64,000 nucleotides of DNA from Opisthorchis felineus (GCA_004794785.1 SJOL01005743.1:7805-71804), one strand, 5' to 3'. Numbered from the stretch's first letter, positions 1-11,434 are shown. Numbers and translations are program-made. Notes: generated by a model not told the origin, from the letters alone.

Positions 1-1910
1 ATGACAGAGAACGCTGGTGGATTTCGAAGGCCCAGGAGATGGAGAAGGCTTTCGCTGCAGGCAACAGCCGCGTCCTGTTTCAACTGATTCGTTCAACCGG
101 TCAAAAGAAGGCAGGTGTCAGTGAAACAATATGCGAAAAAGACAGAGCAGCAATTCACTCCCTCAATCGCCGTCTTCAGCGGTGGGCTGAGCACTTCAAA
201 GAACAGTTCAGCTGGTCTCCTTCAACACAACCGCTGGAAGAACCAAGCGATCCCGAGTGGAACATTGCCACCAACCCGCCATCAGCAACCGAAATCCAGC
301 GTGAGATATCAATCCTGAGGCGCGACAGGGCACCTGGCCTGGATAGTCTGCACCCCGCGCTCTTCAAAAAAGGTGGCGAGACCCTAATGACTACCATATT
401 GCAGAAGGTTTGGAGCGAAAACAGAATCCTTAACCATCATCCCAGTCTTCAAAAAGGGCGCAAGAACGTCATGTGAAAACCATCGTGGTATCAGCCTGGT
501 ATCCGTCGCATCTGAGAGACAGATTCTTGGGAATCAAGCTGGGTTTCGCCTTAGTCGAGGATGCATTGACCATATTTTTAATGTGAGACAAATCCATGAA
601 CAGCGCCACTCTTTCAGACGCCCCACGTTGGTTGTTCCTTTGAACTGAAAGTTGCTTTTGACTCTGTCAATCGTCAGAAACTTTGGCAGTGTCTGGCGAT
701 CAAAGGTATCCCTTCCAAATTTATATCCCTTATGAGTATCCTGTATGCGAACTTCTGTGGATGTGTACGAGTATACGGCAAGCTTTCGCCTGAGTTCACC
801 ACGTCCAGTGGTGTAAGACAAGGCTGTCCTCTCTCACCTTTCCTCTTCAACTTTGTTATTGATATGCTGCTTGAAATTTATCTGCCTACCTCTGGAACCT
901 CGGGAGTCGAAATGCTCCCGGGACGTTCCCTCACAGACATTGAGTATGCGGACGATATTGCTCTCCTTTTTTCAGATCCTTCCCAAATGCAAACCATTTT
1001 AAATAACCTAGATAACCCTGCCGCACGGTTTGACATGCGCTTCACACCTGCAGAGTGTAAAGTGCTGTTACAAGACTGGGTTGAATCAAACCCACACATG
1101 CTTGCAGGCGAGGTAATCGACGTAGATAAATTTGTTTGCCTGGGCAGCTGTATAAGTTCCGGTGGACTGGCTGGAGGTGAGATTATTTCTCGAATCGGGA
1201 AAGCCAAGGCAGCTTTTGCCAACCTCCGACACTATGGCGCCGAAGTGACTTGAGTTTGTCTGCCAAGGGCAGAGTTTACACCGCGGCAGCGCGATCCATA
1301 CTGCTTTATGGATCAGAAACGTGGCCTCTGCGCGCAGAGGACATACGGAAGATGTCAGTGTTTGATCATCGGTGTCTCCGAAGCATTGGTCGGGTCTGGT
1401 AGGAACATCGGATTAGCAATGCTAAGCTACGCCAGGTAGCTCTATGAAGAAGGAACTCTCCCGCGACAGATGAAATACTCACGCTTCATAGGTTGCGCTG
1501 GTTAGGACATGTACCTCGCATGCCAGAAGACCGTCTGCCTCACAGAGCTTTTTTCACCCAGCCCTGAGCTGAGTGGAAGCGGCCGAGAGGTCGACAGTGT
1601 ATAACTTGGCAACGAGGTGTGAAAACACTAACCAGCAAACTGAGGGGTCGACAACTGCCGCCTTCCTGTATGGGGACCGCGGGACTCAACTCACCATTGG
1701 TTAGTGACACTGGCAGAAATCGCCCAATCTCGCAGTCATTGGCGCTCGTGCATCGAAGATATCGCTTTCAATAGTGTGCTACTCAGTTCCCGAACTAACC
1801 AAGGATTGGCTGTAGTCCCACACTGTTCCGTTCTCCGGTGATCGAAACTGTAGCAGCTGGAACCAATGTGCCTATGGAACACGGTTTATAGCTGATAACT
1901 TGATTAATTG
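1..1910 (+). mobile_element. LINE family A, 5'-truncated by window edge, frameshifted
   Basis: This is a non-LTR retrotransposon remnant reading into the window from its left edge. From base 3 the frame reads DRERWWISKAQEMEKAF and on to 476, with the pre-palm motif RAPGLDSLHPALFKKGG. A frameshifted part around 500-600 gives QAGFRLSRGCIDHIF. From 732 to 1253 the palm motifs SGVRQGCPLSPFLFN and YADDIALL are present, so the catalytic YADD box survives. After 1253 the C-terminal part (ILLYGSETWPLRAED, then LGHVPRMPEDRLPHRAFF) is in another frame. The 3' end near 1890-1910 is rich in TTGATTAATTG. Frameshifts mean it is inactive. The LINE clade (RTE-like or CR1-like) is not assigned. Confidence 0.85.
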
Positions 1911-2505
1911 AATTGGTTCGATATCGAGCAGAAACGATCACTGAAGAAAAAGACATCCAAAGCTATACTTGGTGTTGGAACATTTAACCGTGGTACAATC
2001 CACCCAGCTTCTAATCATTGAATCTCTGACAGGACCATAGCTTTGTTGGAGGCCCCATGTCAGATTCCTTCCAATCGCAACCACGGTCCTACTCGACACA
2101 TCCGATGAGCATCCGCGCGGACCGGGAAGCTTGGTGGATCCAGAAGAACGAAGAAATGACAAGTGAAAAGTGCTGCAAGTGTCCGCAGGTTGTTCCACTT
2201 GCCTTCTTCCAACAGATCGTTGGAAGCCATCAAGGACCACGATGGCTCTCTGATATCCAGCAAGGAAGAACGTAGGACAATGATTATTCGCATCAAAGCT
2301 AAAACATAAGCGGTCCGGAATCACGCTTTTGCTGTGATGAGTTCTTCCATAGGCTCTTCGCTATTCAACTTCTTTTGGATCTTTGCACGTACTGTAATAC
2401 TGTCGGGCACTGTTGGCCCCTCGGAGCTTTCTTCGATACCATTATATNATATATATGAAAAAAGTGTACGTAATGCTACACGTCGTTACTTTTCTTTGTT
2501 TTCAG
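1911..2505 (+). promoter_or_regulatory. SOD1 upstream region ending in a 5' UTR splice acceptor
   Basis: This stretch separates the LINE-A tail from SOD1 and has no supported ORF. An AT repeat with one undetermined base lies at about 2444-2456. At 2487-2505 the sequence runs cttttctttgttttcag, a strong pyrimidine tract and AG, leaving 26 nt before the ATG. It could be the acceptor of a 5' UTR intron or a spliced-leader trans-splice site, since trematodes trans-splice many mRNAs. No core promoter element can be named. Confidence 0.5.
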
Positions 2506-2531
2506 CGTGAATCTTCTGAGCACAGCTAACT

Positions 2532-2597
2532 ATGAAGGCAGTTTGTGTACTAAAGGGTGATGTAGGCGTTCAAGGCACGGTCATTTTTACACAAGAG
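2532..2597 (+). CDS. SOD1: SOD1 exon 1 (residues 1-22)
   Basis: This exon encodes MKAVCVLKG through TQE and ends at a GAG|gtaagt donor, a near-perfect consensus. It forms the first beta strands of the Greek-key barrel. The donor leaves the frame in phase 0. Confidence 0.93.
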
Positions 2598-5500
2598 GTA
2601 AGTCGTTTATTGGCTATTTTCATTTTCTGGGCTCGGAGCACCCTTAAAAGTAGCACTTTTTAATGTTAAGCTAATCAGTGATTGATTACGCTTTGTCAAT
2701 CTGTCGAAGGCTGAGTGTATGGGATTCTGCAGGATATAGACTGTTCTTGACTTTCTAGGATAGTCTCCCGCATTTTCCTCCGTTGGCAGTTGAGTGCAGA
2801 TCCTTTGTTCCAACAACTTTCAACATTATCAAACTCGGTGTGCTACGAAAGTTGGTGATTTGGCGATATTGGCTCGAAAAATTAAATTGCGAACCTCAAA
2901 TTTGCGGCTGCTTGTGACCCACTCATGTAGTTGAGTGTTAAATTCTCCGTGCGCATTGTGAAAGGAATCGAACATCGCTTTTCCCCCTTTTACCAGAGAC
3001 TTATCAATGACTGGGGGTCTCTTCTATGTTGGTCAAGACTATTGTGAAGTGTGAGCCAGCCAATTTTTTGACGGTACAGGCTAGCCGGCCAAGTCGGGAA
3101 GTTTCATAGGTATGCCTTTCGACAGCACAGGCGCATCCTTGTAGGAGCACGTCGACATAAGGAAACCCATGGAATCTGAGAGAAACTGGGATCGATTGCC
3201 AACTTCAAGTTTAACTTGTCAATCTCAGTACGGTAACAAATTCAGACGTACTCGGTCCCGGGAAAGCGATCCATTACGCATGTCCCTTATTTGATGAGTG
3301 GGAGATTGCTGCCCCGAGGAGATGGTGGCTTTCAAATAAATCATGGTTGTACGGTAGTGAAGCATCAGTGTTGAACACTGGTGTCATGCTGTCGATGATG
3401 ATGATGAAGCTTGTTTACCCCAGAGATTCGTCCCATCAGCCAAATCAGGGAATGTTGAAGTTTTTCTTCTGCAAGTAGATTTGCTATGCAGAGTGTTAGG
3501 TGATTTAGCTAGTGAGAATAACGATTGTGCCTGCAATTTTCCCATCACGTCATTCAGTTACTTTGTCGATTATGTCTCCTATGTAAGGGGGGTTAGGTGG
3601 TTCGCTGAGGATAACACAAGAGAAGGGACTTGTGTTCTGAGTTATCCACAGTGTCTAACTCATCTATGTAAAAAGACTGGTCGCTCGGCTCCTTCAGTGC
3701 GCACTGTCGCAATGAGATAGCAAGTTTCCTATGTCGAGCCAGGATCAACTTAATTATCCCTGATGTGTCGGTTTTAAGCGACAGGAGTACATCGAGTGGG
3801 ACTGACTTGCGACTGCCACACTGTCCGGAACTCCGTTGGGAAACAGAAAGCCATCGTTTGGGTAATATTCACCGATGCTGTGCAAGAGAAACCTAACTTA
3901 CTCTTCCGATTTTTTTTGGTTAAGTTACTCTGGACGGTTATTTCTATTTTGCCTCAAGTCCTACTTTACTATTTCTAACTAGGTTGAGAGCGGGCCTGTC
4001 ACGGTCAATGTTCATCTCACGGGCCTCACACCCGGCAAACATGGTTTTCACGTCCATGCCTTTGGCGACACGACAAACGGTTGTGTGTCTGCCGGACCCC
4101 ACTTCAACCCGACCGGAGTAGACCATGCTGCACCGGAGGATCCGGTTCGTCATGTCGGCGATCTTGGCAATGTCGAAGCCAATGCCCAAGGTGTTGTCCA
4201 ACATGTATTCACCGACAAAGTCATTTCTCTTACCGGCCCTAACTCCATAGTTGGTCGGGCGATGGTTGTGAGTTGCATTTACCTGACATTTCATCGTTAC
4301 TACGAGACGTTGTTCCATTGTCCACGATCCGCTCTTTTGTACTTGGCTTGTGCAATGTTCGCGTGTTCCGGTGATGTTCCACTTATTTTCTTGTTCCTTT
4401 GGTCAGCATACCGAGTTCTGTGTTCCTTTACTGCGAACTCCGTTTATTCTTTATTCGCCGGATTTTGGGCCCGACTACTGGCAGAGGACGTTGGTATGCT
4501 CAGAATGCAAAGCGCTGAACGGGTTCTGTGACCCAAAATTTCCCCTTCTCAGATCAACACATATTTTCTTGTATATGTATATCGGTCATCCAGTGACAGC
4601 TTTTCTCCCTATCGATTGTCAATTGCAAACACTATACAATCCGTACTTTGTGTCGTCGACGATTTTGCTGTCCATAGTTGTGCCTCGACGGCTTTCTCGT
4701 CCTAAGGAGACGCAACCAGCCAACATAGAATTTTGGATTGCTGACTTCGTCTCCCAGTTTTTCGCCCGAATTCCGAGTCGTTCTGGCTACTCAGTACTCA
4801 CCCTGGATCTCGTGTTAGCTCTTATCCTTCGGATCACTACACCTCTAGAGATCGTCCGATTTTCGCTGAGAATCTCACGGGTGTCCTTAATGCTCCAGAT
4901 GATATCCCATTTTTCCCAAAGCAGCAAGCCCTCATCCTCAGAACCGTTTCACCCTGCGTATCTTCGTTCTGCTGGAAGAAATAACCTTGTTTGTAAGTGC
5001 TAGCTTTCCCACTCCTCTCCTTCTCGTTCGGGCACACAATTCCTGTTCTACGATCACCGAGATGCCAAGGAAATGCTTATCAGTCGCAGCAAAAGTCAAT
5101 ACTTCCGGGATGTTCTGAAAATAGTCAGTTAGTGTTTCTGTTCTGCTTCCTATCCTCCTATTCCCGACTCCACTGCTTCAAGAGAAACCTGTGATATTTA
5201 CCCAACTTTTTGTCTGAGGTTCTATCGTTTCCCTTCCAATTTTATTCCCCGTATGTTCAACTATCCCAATCTACTTTCTAGGCGATATTTCCTTCTCTGT
5301 CGCTGATCACCCCTCAGCCTCCCGATCTGGATGATATCCCTTCTCTATTGTTCCGTACTCGTGCCTCAGAGCTCGGTACAATTTTATCCACTGACTTATT
5401 CTTCGCTCTCTCATGGGACAGAATTACTCGGCTCTAGAAAAGTCTCGAATACACGCTACCCAGGCACGAAGATCGGCTTCCAGGTTTGCACAAATCGCGA

Positions 5501-8500
5501 TCCAGTGTCGGCTGTCGTGTCAGACTCCGTATATTACCTGGATACCGAGTTGCTCCGTGTCGTTTTTGATCGTACTCAGCCAAGCGACAATGCCAATGAT
5601 GGGACCCGAAAACGTTGTTTTCATCACCCACGCCTATCTCAATTTCAACGACGGCGTCTGTATTGGCTTGGGCGTCTGTTGCGCAAAAACGATGCTGAAA
5701 TCACTGGACAAACTCTTCCATCACGTGTCCCTCTCTTTCGGTGTAGTAGCTCCTTGCAACGTATCCCTTATTCCCAAAGCACGGCTATCCATGTGACCCG
5801 AACAACTCTATCACTCCCATTTTGTCCAAAGTCCTAGATTCATTCTTGGTCATACTTGCGCAACCTCCCATATGAGCTTAAGCTCCATTGCTCTGTAGTT
5901 GACTTACTGGCCTACGTATCACTCGTATGGTCCTCTACCTTGGGATCGTTTGGTGAAACCAACCTGGTATGTCATGAATCTTAGAAACTTTCAATCGAGT
6001 ACAGTGAGACGACCTGATTTCCGAACTGCTAGTCTATGGATCATGTTTTGAATTGACGAACCGCTGTGTTTATGTGCGCCTTGACGGTACCCCTCTAGGA
6101 TCCACAACGCTTGCGCCCCTCAAAGTCGCGTTCCTCCTATTTGTCAGCGATCCATTTCTGTTTTTGGCTGCATCGACGCTTCTGCGGATTGTTCCAATGT
6201 GGCGACTGCTTAGACTTATGTGTGACACGTTTGTGTCTCTCTCTGTCTATGTGCACGTACCATCTATTGGCTCTCCCGCACCAATATTGCCACGACCATC
6301 AGATGCGGTTGTTTTATCATAACTTGTCTTAGTCCATGTGTACCTACAACAAGTCCCCCACCGGCTTTGTCTCTCTTCATTCCTAACCAGTCACAGTTCA
6401 GGAGTAGATCAGCGGTTACAACGGCGACCATCCAAATTAGTTACCCATTATTTTCCAAAAACCTGTCTCATCTCGAATTGGTGGTGGTCACGTGTATGTC
6501 ATCAGTACACCGGATGCCGTGGTTTAGACACACTGAATGCGTTTAATCATACTAAATACTCTGTCCCTCCCCGCCGTTCCCCCGCCAACCTCCTTAGTTC
6601 TCCATCAGCTCATTGCTCGCTCCTTGACCTATCCGTTTCCAACCGCCTCAGTTGTTCCCCATATGTGAACTTAATTGCAACCCAATCTCCAGGAAAACTC
6701 GGTTTCCTTTTTCCCTCTCAACTTCTCGTTTTATACACTCACGGATCCGTCCTATTGTGGGATTCTCTTGTCGCATTTGGAGCGTTTCTCCTTCTACATA
6801 TCTTCCGCTTTCGGGGAGTATTTAACACCGAGCTATGCGTCTCATTGAATCTTATTCTCTGATCGATAACCTGCCAACCAACGCCTGTTAATTAATCGTT
6901 TTTCGTCTATCTTTTAACGTTTTTAACTAATATGATATGCGTCATTTTTCACAGATCTCTAATTATGGGTCCTTCTTTCCCCCGTAAACCACTGTTATGC
7001 GTAACGAAAAAGTGTATGTCATGTAGCCACCTGCTTTCAGGAGCCCGAAGTGGTACAAGTCATCATCATCGACAGCACAACTTCCATGTTCAATACTGAT
7101 GATTCGCTGCCGTAAGACCGTGATTTATTTGGAAACCTTACTGTGAAGAAAAGAATAAAAGTGGACGTGGAATGGACTTAATGTCAGTCTACCACAATCA
7201 TTCCGAGGTGCCTACACCTCCAAACCCCATCGAGGCAATCTGGATAGAAACTGACAACAAGAATGTCATTGGCATCAATTAGCAGTCATATCTTTCAGCG
7301 TCTCCAGCCAGGCGCAGTGGGGATCACGCGATCCCCATCTTTGAAGGCGAGTCACATCGACAGCACCCAAACGTTTCGTCATCTCTTTCCTACCCCTCTG
7401 CCAGCTCAAGGGTTGGCCACCTCTCTTCTTCCGCCACTCTGAACTGGGCACAGAAAACAACACTCTCTTCGGCAAACGATGGCTCGGCATACGCAATACA
7501 TGCCCTAACCAACGAAGCTTCTGACGCTGGACACATTCTTTGATTGAATTCCCCTTCGCACAATCAAACACTCGCTTTTAATTGCCTCGTTACGGATTCG
7601 CCAACACCAACCCACACGAGCCACGGTTCTGGGACATCGGTTGCCGAACACCTGAAGACCTCTCTGTTCCGTTGCTCGAACAGACTAAGTCTCACAGCCA
7701 TACAACAATACAGCCCGTACTGTAGCCTGATGCACAAGTCCCTTGAGAACGAGGGCAAACTTTATCACCCTAATACGGCTAACTGCGGTCACATTTGACC
7801 GCCGCGGTAATTTCACCGTATCATCAGAGAAGTTTAAGTGTCACAAATCGTTCGATTAAAATGTTTAAGCTCTTTTCGCACACCTGAAGAGACCCCAACT
7901 GATATCGAACTTCCGTGGAATCCTATCTCGGTAGTAGCTCTTGTCAACCATTTCTACTGGTTTTTCGTTTGTTTCACTTGGCTTTCGTAAAAAAACATTA
8001 AAACCAAATCTCGTGATAGAGTGAAACTAACCGAAAAAATTGTTCAGCAAATTTCTATCGTCCGTGGTGCTAGCGGATTCCGATCTTCCGGCAGGTGGGT
8101 CAGTTCATCTACACAAGCAGGACAGTTACTGGGCCGATCGATCATATCACTTTGGTGTGAGCACCTGAGAATCCAGATGCGTCCAGCATGCGCCGGTGGG
8201 GTAGCGGTAGCACGCTTGCTTCCTATGTCGTATGTCCGGGATTCAAACCCTACACAGCCAAGCACCGGTCCTAGTGAGAGCGAAACTTAACTCTAGTTCT
8301 TCCCCGTTTAGGTCGGAACACGAGAATGACTATTCAAACAAAGTGATGTGCATACAAGTTCCACAAATCCCGTGACCGATGAAAATTGGTAATCAAATAC
8401 AGCCTGCTGTCAAAAGTAAGCCGATAACTGTCCTAAGGTAAAACAAAACGAGTGGCGCGTAAAACGTGCTTCCGTTGGTTATCATTTCAAAAGTGAACAA

Positions 8501-9412
8501 CTTAATTGGGGGCCAAAGAAGTGCTATGTGCATGGTTTTTTGATTGGAATCATCGGGTGCGGGGAACTGGGGTCTCTGTGGATGACAGTAATGACTCTTC
8601 TAACATTTCCGCCGGTTTGTTAGACCATCAGGCTTGCATACAGCATACGTTTGTATGCAGTGTATGCTGAAGGAGACAAAAACAATCGTTCAGCCGTAAC
8701 ACCCCATGCCTAGCTGCCGTGCCACCCAACGGAAGCACTAGGGCTGAGATACTGTCAGTTTCCTCAAGCCTAGACGGGAACAGTCGAGATGCCGGGATTG
8801 GGTCGAATTACAGACCTTCCACTCAGTAGGTTTGCGCCTTAATGCCTGAACTATCTCGAGCTGAAGGAGACATCTGTCGAGCTTGATAGAATGATTTAAG
8901 AAAACTCTCCGACGAGCGAACATCTCTTGGTACTTTGGTTAGCCGTATCTTTTTTTAATTCCTATCCACAAAAGTCCCGCAATTTTGGATTGCCATTTGT
9001 TATTCATTTTCAGTGCTTTGTTTTTTATCTACTGCCTCCTGCTTGAAAGAATCTATCGAATTGGGCGTGGCTACGACGAATTTAGAAGCTCTGCATGCCT
9101 TAGACCAGATTTTTATCCACAAACAACGTGTCGTCATTACACACGCCAACATCACTGTTGGTACGGTGCTTGCACAGATCTGTACAAAAGTGATTTCAGA
9201 TTTCGACAACTACTCTTATCTTGGTTTTGACAGCACACTGAACTGAATTCAGCTGGTTCTCTAGTTTATGATGATCCGCTTCTTCCGATTTCTTCTTTTC
9301 AAAGGTACACGAATCGGAGGATGATCTTGGACGAGGAGGCCACGAATTGAGCAAAACCACTGGGAACGCCGGTGGACGTCTGGCTTGTGGTGTCATCGGA
9401 TTAGCGCAGTAG
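2532..9412 (+). CDS. SOD1: Cu/Zn superoxide dismutase, cytosolic type, 3 exons
   Basis: The enzyme dismutates superoxide to oxygen and hydrogen peroxide, using a catalytic copper and a structural zinc, as a cytosolic homodimer. Joining 2532-2597, 3983-4267 and 9305-9412 gives 66+285+108 nt, that is 152 residues plus TAG. Both introns have GT/AG ends and are in phase 0. By family alignment, copper ligands are H45, H47, H62 and H119; zinc ligands are H62, H70, H79 and D82; C56 and C145 form the disulfide; R142 is the active-site arginine. The signatures GFHVHAFGD and [13 protein letters not shown] are present. There is no signal peptide, and the length matches the intracellular form. The family-typical Glu after the second Cu-ligand His (HVHEFGD) is Ala here. 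The ATG at 2532 begins MKAVCVLKG, the usual N-terminus. The introns hold LINE, SINE and HH-repeat debris. Identification is very secure; species is not determined. Confidence 0.96.
2598..3982 (+). other. SOD1 intron 1
   Basis: The intron is 1,385 bp with GT-AG ends. It contains no supported gene. A solo LINE-B 3' end lies at about 3310-3411; the rest shows nothing recognisable. Confidence 0.85.
3310..3411 (+). mobile_element. solo 3' end of LINE family B
   Basis: The segment contains the family-B terminal motif (aagcatcagtgttgaacact) followed by gatgatgatgatgaag. It matches the ends at 7064, 13035, 17494, 38868, 40990 and 54420. Only the non-coding tail is present, inside SOD1 intron 1. Confidence 0.65.
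3983..4267 (+). CDS. SOD1: SOD1 exon 2 (residues 23-117)
   Basis: This exon begins after a tttctaactag acceptor and ends at ATGGTT|gtgagt. It carries three of the four copper ligands (H45, H47, H62), all zinc ligands (H62, H70, H79, D82) and the first disulfide cysteine (C56). Its 285 nt are uninterrupted, with no stop or frameshift. Confidence 0.95.
4268..7060 (+). other. 5' half of SOD1 intron 2, pyrimidine-skewed, no recognised gene
   Basis: From about 4300 to 6960 the plus strand is strongly enriched in C and T, unlike the rest of the window. This yields several moderately long plus-strand frames (such as 4350-5003 and 6338-6862) that are rich in Ser, Leu and Pro and show no motif I recognise. 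In-frame stops and frame changes suggest either compositional artefact or a very old decayed insertion. No splice-consistent gene model was found. Confidence 0.5.
7064..7815 (-). mobile_element. LINE family B, 3' part, frameshifted
   Basis: On the minus strand, 7571-7275 encodes the C-terminal part of a LINE ORF2 ([20 protein letters not shown], then [20 protein letters not shown]). Upstream, to about 7815, the block ending in an LLYG-type motif is recognisable but split over frames. The 3' UTR ends at about 7064 with the complement of the GAT-repeat tail. It lies antisense inside SOD1 intron 2 and is a dead, 5'-truncated copy. Confidence 0.75.
8183..8345 (+). mobile_element. SINE-B, tRNA-derived with degenerate hammerhead
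   Basis: The 5' part (gggtagcggtagcacgcttg) resembles a tRNA box A region, and ggattcaaaccc resembles box B. Downstream, agtgagagcgaaactt matches the hammerhead region of the 39274 copy with the CUGAUGA box damaged. The 3' part (gaacacgagaatgactattc) matches the end of the 39274 copy. Confidence 0.55.
8666..8872 (-). mobile_element. SINE-A (tRNA-derived), with 13-bp target-site duplication
   Basis: This is an antisense SINE-A at about 8679-8859. Read on the minus strand it has a tRNA-like head, a degenerate box B region, the conserved body (ctaggcttgagg ... ggtgccac in diverged form) and ends in the complement of cgttcagc. It is flanked by identical gctgaaggagaca copies at 8666-8678 and 8860-8872, a perfect 13-bp target-site duplication. 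Confidence 0.8.
9183..9290 (-). repeat. HH-repeat fragment at the end of SOD1 intron 2
   Basis: The plus strand reads ttcgacaactactct, then cttggttttgacagca, ctgaactgaattcagctg and ctctagtttatgatg, the same order as the left part of reverse-oriented HH repeats (compare 43225 and 61880). The ribozyme part is absent. Confidence 0.6.
9305..9412 (+). CDS. SOD1: SOD1 exon 3 (residues 118-152 and stop)
   Basis: This exon follows a pyrimidine-rich acceptor (ttcttcttttcaaag) and begins VHESEDDLG. It contains the fourth copper ligand H119, the active-site R142 and the second disulfide cysteine C145, and ends GVIGLAQ then TAG. Immediately upstream (about 9183-9285) is a fragment of the HH repeat, so the acceptor lies within 20-25 nt of repeat-derived sequence. 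No convincing polyadenylation signal is seen within the first few hundred bases downstream; an AATAAA occurs near 10634. Confidence 0.94.
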   Translation, partial: VHESEDDLGRGGHELSKTTGNAGGRLACGVIGLAQ

Positions 9413-10685
9413 TCTTCGCGTATCCGCTGTCATACTTCAATGGCAATCACGTTCCCACTTTTCCTTATGGCTGAGAGCTCTGCACTCTGGCTGGCGACTT
9501 TCGGTATCTCTTTTTTGCTCGTTCATTCCTTTCCAGGTAAATATCAGTAGATTTAAAGTGCATCCGTCTTCTCTGACCTAATGCGTTGTTGCTGAAAAAT
9601 GGATTTTTCCAAGATATTGGCTTTGAACGGCTTGGTTGAAAAGAAGCCAAACTCATGAGGTGCAACATCCAATGCGTTATCAACGGGGCGGATTTTGGGG
9701 TTTTTTAAGGTGCCTGGTAGTCATAAGCGTTCAGGTCCGCAATATTGTTAGCCCATTTCATATATTTCGTGTATACGGTCCATATACTTAAAGAGATGCC
9801 CCGGACTAGGGAGGCCGAAAATTATTGGAATAGATACGACTGGACTGTTGGCGTGGCAGAGTTGCGTACAACAGTCCCAGAAGGTCCCTTGATCCGCAAA
9901 TGTCTTGATGGTAAGTAGCAAAACGCTCAATAACCGACTAGCCTTACCCGATCATGATTTTAACCACTTCTGTGAGAGGAGCGTACTAACAAGCTGACCT
10001 GTTTTTTTTTCGACCTTAAACCGTGTGCGAGTCCACAATGATTTGAGTTAACATCTGAGCGCAAATTCTCCGGTGCGTTCTGTTCCTCCTCCGAAGTGTT
10101 CATCTGGAAAGTGACCTTTAAAAGAGCCGTCTTCCTTAGAAAACAACTAAAATGACTACCCTTTCTCTCTTTCCATTACGTAGTAGGTTGTCCTCGAGAA
10201 CGACAGAGGACAGTCTGTAGGAAATGGTGCTATTGCGAACCCTTCCGTCCTACGCGATACGCGTCACGTAGGTGATGAATAGACGAATAGCAGAAATCCA
10301 ACTTGGCCACGTGGAACAAGAAAGACGTTCAGTGTGGCTCAGGGAGAACAGAGGCTTGACCTAAGTAGTACCGTCGTCGATAGCACAGTATCGGTGTTCA
10401 GCCCTGATGCCTCGTATGGTTATCAAAACTTCAGGAAGGATCAACGATCGGGACCGTTCACCTGTTTTGATAACTTAAAAGACTGAAGCCACTGTGGATT
10501 AGGCGTTTGATGATGGAAGCAACGAGATTCCGGCAAAACGTAGACTGCTTGTTATCGGATTGATTCCAAGTGCTCAGAATACATTTAGGCACATGATCCT
10601 CTACCCGGGCTTTAAGCCTCCTTTCAGTTCTACCTAAATAAACTTCACCGGCGCTGTATGTGAAAGAATGAATGCAGTTTGAAGT
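9413..10685. other. no recognised gene downstream of SOD1
   Basis: Only short, unsupported frames are seen. A sequence near 10370-10425 (gtcgtcgatagcacagt, then ctgatgcctcgt) resembles an antisense LINE-B 3' end. Nothing else is recognisable. Confidence 0.4.
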
Positions 10686-10689
10686 CAGG

Positions 10690-10790
10690 GTTCAGAGCAT
10701 ACTCCTGTTGTTGGATTTTCGTGACGATGTCTTCTCGCATGGTGTCGAGACGTTTGCAAGCGAACTGCCAAGTTCGCCGAACATATCAAC
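10690..10790 (+). repeat. HH-like family D fragment
   Basis: The string acgatgtcttctcgcatggt, followed by cgagacgtttgcaag and gaactgccaagttcgccgaa, matches the family seen at 52795-52945 and the subfamily at 36550. The hammerhead-like core is damaged (UGACGA present but preceded by G; GAGACGU instead of GAAACGU). Confidence 0.5.
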
Positions 10791-11125
10791 AACAATAATA
10801 GTAATAATAAAACCACCGGAGCCACCAATATTCAAGCGTATGGCCGCCAGTACAGGTCGGATAATTATTTATCTTATCAGTCGTTCTGAAAGCTTCGTGC
10901 GGCTTCTCTAGAGCCGCACGTACTTACGTCTTTATAGATTGAGCATGTCACTTAAATTCCTCAGGTTATATCTTGCTCGGGAATTTGTCGGCTGCTTCGA
11001 AGCAGTTGCTCCTCTGGAATCGGGACTCTAGTGACAGAAATATCCACTGCTTCGCAGATTATGACGAAGCTAAGTCTGTGACTGAGGAGCCAAGTCCGTT
11101 ACTATAGTTGATAGCGACAGTCGGA

Positions 11126-11142
11126 ATTAGGGTTAGGGTTAT
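11126..11142 (+). repeat. short TTAGGG run
   Basis: The sequence attagggttagggtta contains two and a half TTAGGG units, the flatworm telomere motif. It is too short to infer more than chance or a small interstitial relic. Confidence 0.3.
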
Positions 11143-11434
11143 CAATGAACTTGTTAAATAGGGGAAATTTCTTGTCCCGCCCCACTATTTTGCCAGTTGA
11201 GAGCACACAGATTCTCATCCCCAGTATCACTGTCTACTTAAGGCTCGGAAAGTTCGATGCCTGTGGATTCCAGTGATCACCTCAGGCAGACACATACATA
11301 CAGCTCCAGCTTCATCTTGTGAGGCTATTATGAAAGCGATCGCCGTTGTGATTCATGTGGGCCATGTTCACAACAGCAGCGCTAAAAGAGTTTTGAAACG
11401 AGATCTGTGCGAACAAAAACAGCCAGCACAGTTG

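Noticed and set aside
1938..2324. 128-codon minus-strand frame upstream of SOD1
   Set aside because: Overlapping frames on both strands, no motif, and it lies in the promoter region.
4350..5003. 217-codon plus-strand frame in SOD1 intron 2
   Set aside because: It has no recognisable motif, lies in a C+T-skewed block that removes stop codons by composition, and lacks splice support.
11126..11142. interstitial telomere as a chromosome-fusion mark
   Set aside because: Two and a half units are too few.
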